Positions 59,115 to 64,000 of a stretch of DNA of 64,000 nucleotides are shown here, in pieces (position 1 is the first letter of the stretch; each line of letters opens with the position of its first letter). A program made the translations under genes and the position numbers. Source of the stretch: Arthrobacter zhaoxinii (lineage in GTDB: Bacteria > Actinomycetota > Actinomycetes > Actinomycetales > Micrococcaceae); contig NZ_JANFLT010000005.1 in NCBI RefSeq assembly GCF_024385505.1, positions 558,001 through 622,000 on the forward strand, in the 5' to 3' direction. The notes beneath the pieces are model-generated. The model did no database searches, had not been told where the DNA came from, and saw only the letters and a program-made list of their open reading frames with translations.

Positions 59115-61031
59115 TCAGAACGGCGGTATCGAGTCCTCCAGATGTTCTTGCAGCGCTGATTTGGTTTGTCCCGGCTTTCTCTGCTTGGAATCCGGTCGCG
59201 GGTCAGGGTCCGGTGCTCGGCTTGGTGTTGTTTCCGGTGGTCCGAGTTCCAGGAAAGGTTCGGTCCGGTAAATGCGTCCGGTCGGCGAGGTCCACTCGAT
59301 CACTCCGGGGGTCGGTTGGGAGGCTTTCCAAAGGCCCAGGGTCTTGAAGCGGTGATGCCTGCGGCAGAGGTGTTCCAGGTTCCCGTGGTCGGTGGGACCG
59401 CCGCGCGCCCAGTCGATGGTGTGGTCGATGTCCGCGTTCGCGGTACTGACCCGGCAGCCGGGAAATCGACAGGTTCCGTCGCGGGCCCGAAGCCAGCGGC
59501 GAAGCCCGGCCGGAACTTTCCGGCGCCGTCCCACCCCCAGGATTTCTCCCGTCTCCGGATCCTGCACCAAACCGGTCCAGCCGGCAGCGTTCCGGGCGAG
59601 CCGTCGGGCCGCTTCGGCGCTGATAGGTCCGTAACCGTGCAGTTCGGCCGGCTTGTCGTCGACTCCGAAAAGTGTTTCGGCGTTGATCAGGACCATGATC
59701 TCAGCCCGCGGCACGACGCTGCCGTCATCACATCCAGTCCCACCGGCGCCGGCCGCCCTGGTCCCGCCCGCACTCGCCTTCCCGGCTGCCCGGCCACCAC
59801 TGTCAGTCGTGCCGCCCGCCTTGCCACCGCCGTCAGTCGTGCCGCCCGCCTTGCCACCGCCGTCAGTCGTCCCGCCCGAGCCTGAGCGGAGCCCGCCCAT
59901 CAGCAACTGGGCCAGAATGTCGGCACGCAGCTGATCCGTGGACCGGGAATCCCCGGCCGCCTGCTCACCACGGGCTGCGGTACTGAGGGTCGTGTAGATC
60001 TGCTGCGCTTCCTCGGCCCGCAGATACGCGGACAGGCAGGACATGCCGTCTTCTTCCTGGTCCAGGGTGACCTTGCGCTGCTCGAACGCGGTCAGGTGTC
60101 GTTTGCTGATCGTGTCCGGAAACTTGGTTTCGCGCAGCCGGCGGGCCTTGCAGGCAAACTGGGCTCGGGTCTTCCCCTCAGCAGCCTTCAACAGGTCCGC
60201 CTCAAATTCCGGGAGCACCTCCGACGGAACCTTCTGGCACTGATCCAACACGACCTGCGCGTGCTGGTAGGACAGCCGTCCTTCTTCCAGAGCGGTCAGT
60301 GTGGCGGCATGGGTGCTGCAGAGCATGCCCGCTTCGAACAACAGCCGCTGCCCGGTGACCTGCGGGACGTTCAGGATGGCGGCGCATTCAGAAGCTGCGA
60401 GGCTGAACGCCATCCCGGGTTCGAGTCGCCCCGACGCGGCATGGAAATCGTCCCGGAAAATCTCCTTCATCCGGTTCATCAGGCGGGCCTCCTGCGCCTG
60501 TATCCAGGACATCGCATGCGCCATCCGGGACAGGGCTTCGCCGACCGTTGTTTCGTCAAAGGATTCAATGTTCTGAAGGGCGAGAGTCCCGGTAAAACCG
60601 TCCGGATATCCTTCGGCAGGACTATCGGCTTCGGAATCGGAGGCTGTGGGACCTCCGGGATCGGGTGCTGAACAATCGTCTCCGGAATCGGAGGCGGTGG
60701 GAGCTCCGGGATCAGTTGACTCGGATGGGTCTCCGGCACTAGGCCCGGCATCAGGAACGGGAATGTCGGCTGACCGGGTGCCGGCCTCGGCGTCCTTCTC
60801 GTGAGCGGTGGGAGCTCCGGGCCCAGATGGCTCGGCATCGAAAGGAGTGGCAGCGGAAGTGTCCGTACTCGCGTCAGCAGTCCCGGAAGACTGGGCAGCC
60901 AGTTCCGCCCGGTACACCGACAGGGTGCAAGGCTTACGGGACGCATCTGCTTCACCAGCCTTGCCATCGGGCTGCTGGTCTTCACTGCCTGGTTCTTCGG
61001 TTGTCCGTCCGGTGTTCCCGAGCTGATCCAT
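59115..61031 (-). CDS. DUF222 / HNH endonuclease family protein
   Basis: A 638-residue protein. Residues 1-150 are an acidic low-complexity region with repeated P-G-x-P-T-A-S-D-S units; then the DUF222 domain (ESFDETTVGEALSRMAHAMSWIQAQEARLMNRM to YQHAQVVLDQCQKVPSE); a Gly-rich linker with a 10-residue repeat GGGKAGGTTD; and the C-terminal HNH nuclease CRFPGCRVSTANADIDHTIDWARGGPTDHGNLEHLCRRHHRFK. Such genes occur in many copies in actinobacteria and may be mobile; function is unproven. ATG 61031 is preceded by TGAGGT. Confidence 0.9.
   Translation of the reverse strand: MDQLGNTGRTTEEPGSEDQQPDGKAGEADASRKPCTLSVYRAELAAQSSGTADASTDTSAATPFDAEPSGPGAPTAHEKDAEAGTRSADIPVPDAGPSAGDPSESTDPGAPTASDSGDDCSAPDPGGPTASDSEADSPAEGYPDGFTGTLALQNIESFDETTVGEALSRMAHAMSWIQAQEARLMNRMKEIFRDDFHAASGRLEPGMAFSLAASECAAILNVPQVTGQRLLFEAGMLCSTHAATLTALEEGRLSYQHAQVVLDQCQKVPSEVLPEFEADLLKAAEGKTRAQFACKARRLRETKFPDTISKRHLTAFEQRKVTLDQEEDGMSCLSAYLRAEEAQQIYTTLSTAARGEQAAGDSRSTDQLRADILAQLLMGGLRSGSGGTTDGGGKAGGTTDGGGKAGGTTDSGGRAAGKASAGGTRAAGAGGTGCDDGSVVPRAEIMVLINAETLFGVDDKPAELHGYGPISAEAARRLARNAAGWTGLVQDPETGEILGVGRRRKVPAGLRRWLRARDGTCRFPGCRVSTANADIDHTIDWARGGPTDHGNLEHLCRRHHRFKTLGLWKASQPTPGVIEWTSPTGRIYRTEPFLELGPPETTPSRAPDPDPRPDSKQRKPGQTKSALQEHLEDSIPPF
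59802..59880. repeat. 30-bp tandem repeat in the DUF222 gene
   Basis: Two exact copies (59802-59831 and 59832-59861) and a partial third copy of a 30-bp unit, encoding the 10-residue unit GGGKAGGTTD on the minus strand. Copy number is likely to vary between strains. Confidence 0.85.
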
Positions 61032-61402
61032 ACCTCAGGATTTCATCCGGCACTGACATTTCCGGTCCAAAAACAGCCCCAAAACAGCCCCTCCAAGAAA
61101 CCGAAAATACCTGTCTTTCCAACCCCACTACCTACCTCAGGACGCTGATACTCCAGACTCTGCATCCAGGGCCAAACAGAGCCCCTCGCCGGATCGGTCC
61201 GTCCAACCCGAGCTGCACCCGCGATGATGATTTGCGGGGTCAGCCAGTTGGTTTGCGGAGTCGGTCAAACCGCAGGACACCGGCACCCGCAACACGCTCG
61301 CAGGCCCCGCCCACCTCTCCGATTCGGTCCGTTGGAAGTTTTCCGTCCCCGTCGTCGTTAGGCTAGATAGAAGCCCAATTGTCGAGGAAAGAAGTTTCGC
61401 GT
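61032..61402. other. Intergenic stretch, no gene seen
   Basis: About 370 bp between the divergent DUF222 and sseA genes. AAAACAGCCCC occurs twice near 61070. A candidate promoter for sseA is TAGGCT at about 61359-61364. No operator or gene was recognised. Confidence 0.5.
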
Positions 61403-62302
61403 ATGTCGATCGCAGCTGACAGCAGCCCCAAGTTCACCGCTTATGCCCATCCGGAACGTCTGGTCTCCACACAGTGGCTGGCCGACAACCTGGACGCGGA
61501 GAACCTGGTGGTCCTCGAATCCAACGAGGACATCCTGCTGTACGAAACGGGACACATCCCCGGTGCCCGGAAGATCGACTGGCACACCGACCTCAACGAT
61601 GCCGACACCCGCGACTTCGTAGACGGCAAGGCCTTCGCCCAGCTGATGGCCCGCAAGGGCATCGCCCGGGACTCCACCGTCGTCATCTACGGCGACAAGA
61701 GCAACTGGTGGGCCGCCTACGCCCTCTGGGTTTTCACCCTGTTCGGCCACGAGGACGTGCGCCTGCTCGACGGCGGCCGCGACAAGTGGATTGCCGAAGG
61801 CCGGCCGATGACCACGGACAAGGTTTCCGTGGACCCCACCGAGTACCCCGTCGTGGAGCGCAACGACGAGAAGATCCGCGCCTTCCTGCCCGACGTCGTC
61901 GGACACCTGGGCAAGGGACCGCTGATCGACGTCCGCTCCCCCGCCGAATACACCGGCGAACGCACCCACATGCCCGATTACATGGACGAGGGCGCCATGA
62001 AGGGCGGGCACATCCCCACCGCTAAGTCCGTCCCGTGGAGCAAGGCCGCCGCAGAAGACGGCACCTTCCGCAGCCGGGAGGAACTTGAGGCGCTGTACAA
62101 GGACGACGCCGGGCTGAAGGAGGGCGACGACGTCGTGGCCTACTGCCGCATCGGCGAACGTTCCAGCCACACCTGGTTTGTCCTCAAGCACCTGCTCGGC
62201 TTCGAATCCGTACGCAACTATGACGGCTCCTGGACCGAATGGGGCAACGCAGTCCGTGTGCCGATTGCCCGCGGTGAAGAACCCGGCAACGCCCCCAGCT
62301 GA
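61403..62302 (+). CDS. sseA: Thiosulfate/3-mercaptopyruvate sulfurtransferase
   Basis: A 299-residue two-domain rhodanese. The N-terminal (inactive) domain is [46 protein letters not shown]; the C-terminal domain ends [23 protein letters not shown] with active Cys in CRIGERS, typical of thiosulfate sulfurtransferases. ATG 61403 follows AAAGAAG by 8 nt. Followed by sufE at 30 bp, so the two are probably one operon moving sulfur to Fe-S assembly. Confidence 0.92.
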   Translation: MSIAADSSPKFTAYAHPERLVSTQWLADNLDAENLVVLESNEDILLYETGHIPGARKIDWHTDLNDADTRDFVDGKAFAQLMARKGIARDSTVVIYGDKSNWWAAYALWVFTLFGHEDVRLLDGGRDKWIAEGRPMTTDKVSVDPTEYPVVERNDEKIRAFLPDVVGHLGKGPLIDVRSPAEYTGERTHMPDYMDEGAMKGGHIPTAKSVPWSKAAAEDGTFRSREELEALYKDDAGLKEGDDVVAYCRIGERSSHTWFVLKHLLGFESVRNYDGSWTEWGNAVRVPIARGEEPGNAPS

Positions 62303-62332
62303 TCTTCCACCGCTTCAAAGAAAGAACCACGC

Positions 62333-62809
62333 ATGACTGCCACCCCTGAAACCGCCGTCCCGGACTCCCTGGCCGAGATCATTGACGACTTCCAGGCCAT
62401 GGAGGAATCCGACCGCCTGGAACTGCTGCTGGAATTCTCCCGCAGCCTGCCCGAGCTGCCAGCCGAAATAGCCGACCGCCCCGAACTGCTGGAACAGGTC
62501 GTGGAATGCCAGTCGCCGGTGTTCCTCAGCCTGGACGTGGACGACTCCCCCGAACACCTGGTGTCGCTGTTCTTCAAGGCACCGCCGGAGGCTCCCACCA
62601 CCCGCGGGTTCGCCAGCGTCCTGTACGAAGGCCTGAACGGGCTGCCGGCCGCGGACATTCTGGCCGTTCCGGCCGATGTTCCTGACCGTCTTGGCCTCAC
62701 GCGGGCCATCACCCCGCTGCGCATGCGGGGAATGTCCGCCATGCTGGGACGCATCAAGCGCCGGCTCGCCCAGCACGAAAAACTGGCACAGCAGCCGTCG
62801 CAGCCGTAA
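62333..62809 (+). CDS. sufE: SufE family Fe-S assembly sulfur acceptor
   Basis: A 158-residue protein: SLAEIIDDFQAMEESDRLELLLEFSRSLPELPAEI then VVECQSPVFLSLDVDDSPEHLVSLFFKAPPEAPTTRGFASVLYEGLNGL. The Cys of V-x-E-C-Q-S-P-V-F accepts persulfide. It normally passes sulfur from SufS to SufB; here the sseA partner suggests an alternative donor. Confidence 0.92.
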   Translation: MTATPETAVPDSLAEIIDDFQAMEESDRLELLLEFSRSLPELPAEIADRPELLEQVVECQSPVFLSLDVDDSPEHLVSLFFKAPPEAPTTRGFASVLYEGLNGLPAADILAVPADVPDRLGLTRAITPLRMRGMSAMLGRIKRRLAQHEKLAQQPSQP

Positions 62810-62863
62810 CCGGCCGCGCCCAGGTGTAACTAGGGCGGCCGCAGGAGCACAGGAGGCGCAGCT

Positions 62864-63373
62864 ATGTCAGGACACCGCGACAAGCATTCGGGCAAGGGCG
62901 CGACGCCGGCCACGCGGGTGCTGGACGAAGCGGGGGTTACGTACGCGGTGCGTCATTATGAGCACGACGCCGGCGCGCCGTCGTACGGGCTGGAAGCCGC
63001 GGAGAAGCTCGGCGTGCCGCCCGAAGCTGTCTACAAAACGCTGATGGTGGACCTCGGCGGGCACCTCGCCGTGGCTATGGTTCCGGTGGCCCTGAACCTG
63101 GACCTGAAGAAGTTCGCCACGCTGATGGGTGCGCGCAAGGCCGTGATGGCCGACCGCCGCGACGCAGAGCGGCGGACCGGCTATATGGTGGGCGGCATTT
63201 CGCCGCTGGGCCAGAAGCACTCCTCCCCCGCAGGAATCGATTCCCGAGTGGAACTGCTGGACACGGTGTATGTATCGGGCGGCCGGCGGGGCCTGCAGAT
63301 CGGACTCTCACCCTTCGATCTCATCCGCCTGACCCACGCCGTTGCGGCGCCGATCGCTGCGGTGCCTTCGTGA
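62864..63373 (+). CDS. ybaK: Cys-tRNA(Pro) deacylase YbaK
   Basis: A 169-residue editing protein. [88 protein letters not shown] holds the conserved Lys and the G-Y-x-x-G-G-x-S-P motif of the YbaK/ProX family. GGAGG lies 9 nt before the ATG. It removes Cys mischarged on tRNA-Pro. Confidence 0.92.
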   Translation: [169 protein letters not shown]

Positions 63374-63433
63374 CGGAACCGGTTATGCTTCTCTTGCACT
63401 AAACAGGCCAGATGAGTATGGGGAACCGGCGAA

Positions 63434-63913
63434 TTGGGTGAAAGAAGAGCGAGACGGCTGAAAGAGCTGACACAGGGTACTGCCTCAGCGGATCTGCCAA
63501 AAAGCCCGCCGAGATCGTTCTTGAGCAACCTGCTTTTCTGGGGAACCGTATCCATATTGGCGGTCGTCATCTTGTTGAGTTCGGTTGGAGCGTGGGCTCT
63601 GGGCGCCTACGACGACGGGCATCGGGATCGAATCGAATGCACTGTAACTGGTGCCGTAGCCGATGATGGCAATCCCATGGGCCGTCGTTCCTGGTCCACG
63701 CCGGCTGTCGAGATCAACACTTCCGATTGCGGGTCTCTGGTGTTCACCGGCGGAGCCGGCAAGGACGCAGACAATGCCATAGCGGAGGAACTGGCACAGG
63801 GAGGACGCTTCTCGTTTGAGATGGGGCGGGCGACCCGGTCGCTGAGCGGGTTCTTTGACGCCGCCGGCATTAGCTGGACACCAGAGGTTTTGTCCTACCA
63901 GAAGATCGACTGA
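63434..63913 (+). CDS. Single-helix membrane protein, unknown
   Basis: A 159-residue protein starting at TTG 63434 (GGGGAACC before it). A basic N-terminus is followed by helix LLFWGTVSILAVVILLSSVGAWAL and an outer domain with two Cys (IECTVTG, SDCGSL) that may bond. A TATGCT box lies about 45 bp upstream. Family unknown. Confidence 0.6.
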   Translation: MGERRARRLKELTQGTASADLPKSPPRSFLSNLLFWGTVSILAVVILLSSVGAWALGAYDDGHRDRIECTVTGAVADDGNPMGRRSWSTPAVEINTSDCGSLVFTGGAGKDADNAIAEELAQGGRFSFEMGRATRSLSGFFDAAGISWTPEVLSYQKID

Positions 63914-63933
63914 ATCAGCCGGCGGCTGCCTCC

Positions 63934-63973
63934 GTGCTTTCGTGAGTCAGTGCTTTCCTGAGTTAGTGCTTCC
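63934..63973. repeat. 16-bp tandem duplication
   Basis: GTGCTTTCGTGAGTCA, then GTGCTTTCCTGAGTTA, then GTGCTTCC. It lies at the 3' end of a minus-strand gene cut by the window edge. Confidence 0.75.
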
Positions 63974-64000
63974 GAAGGTGGTGCAGCGCGAAGCCGTAGC
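63963..64000 (-). CDS. Possible C-terminal end of a gene beyond the window
   Basis: The minus strand reads YGFALHHLRKH followed by TAA. Too short to assign; probably the last residues of a gene to the right. Its stop is inside the tandem repeat at 63934-63973. Confidence 0.3.
   Translation of the reverse strand, partial: YGFALHHLRKH

Noticed and set aside
59115-61031. DUF222/HNH gene as proof of a mobile element
   Set aside because: No terminal repeats, target duplication, integrase or transposase are visible around it.

Overview
The window is high-GC actinobacterial DNA, most like the Micrococcaceae (Arthrobacter and relatives). The signs are many GTG/TTG starts, many genes that appear leaderless (a TANNNT-type box 6-7 nt before the start codon), a long-form HisG, an FMN-riboswitch-controlled PnuC-type transporter next to rpe, and a DUF222/HNH protein of the kind common in Arthrobacter. 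The genus is an inference from these traits, not from a search.

Layout. 0-6.3 kb: end of an MFS gene, a GIY-YIG-like protein, then an apparent aromatic-compound catabolic unit (FAH-family hydrolase, GntR regulator, MFS transporter, FAD hydroxylase) with the same 12-bp palindrome on both sides of the regulator. 6.4-8.4 kb: hisE-hisG-hisF. 8.5-31 kb: accessory-looking DNA with mostly single genes in mixed orientation: lipoproteins, hydrolases, an ECF42-type sigma factor with its YCII/DGPF partner, acetyltransferases, two membrane-protein/HTH pairs with their own operators, two APH-like kinases, and several gene remnants. 31.3-34.9 kb: an arsenic resistance locus (ArsR divergent from ACR3-ArsC-flavoprotein with a cysteine-pair tail). 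34.9-37.3 kb: MerR regulator, flavin reductase and a two-component LLM monooxygenase. 37.3-40.7 kb: RidA, CPBP protease, AlkC/AlkD-like and DUF1801 proteins.

40.7-46.4 kb is a housekeeping block on the minus strand: def-fmt-rsmB-rpe, then an FMN riboswitch and pnuC/ribM, with a PD-(D/E)XK nuclease upstream. 47.2-48.2 kb carries a lone tRNA-Val(CAC) and an opposed six-tRNA array (Gly-Cys-Val-Gly-Val-Gly). 48.4-57.3 kb is again mixed: GNAT, SRPBCC, NmrA-type, a DHA2 MFS pump with a TetR gene and an operator, a CPBP protein, a secreted ScyD-like protein with a His-rich tail, and an antitoxin-like small protein. 57.3-64 kb: zapE, a membrane protein, a DUF222-HNH protein, then sseA-sufE and ybaK.

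How parts work together. The aromatic unit looks complete for uptake, ring hydroxylation and a late hydrolytic step, but lacks a ring-cleavage dioxygenase. The ars locus is self-contained. The block rpe-riboswitch-pnuC ends where riboflavin biosynthesis genes would be expected before hisE in related genomes (from memory). Here hisE lies about 32 kb away on the same strand, so the DNA between may be an insertion that split or replaced a ribosynthetic operon. No insertion sequence, integrase, CRISPR array or replication origin was recognised.
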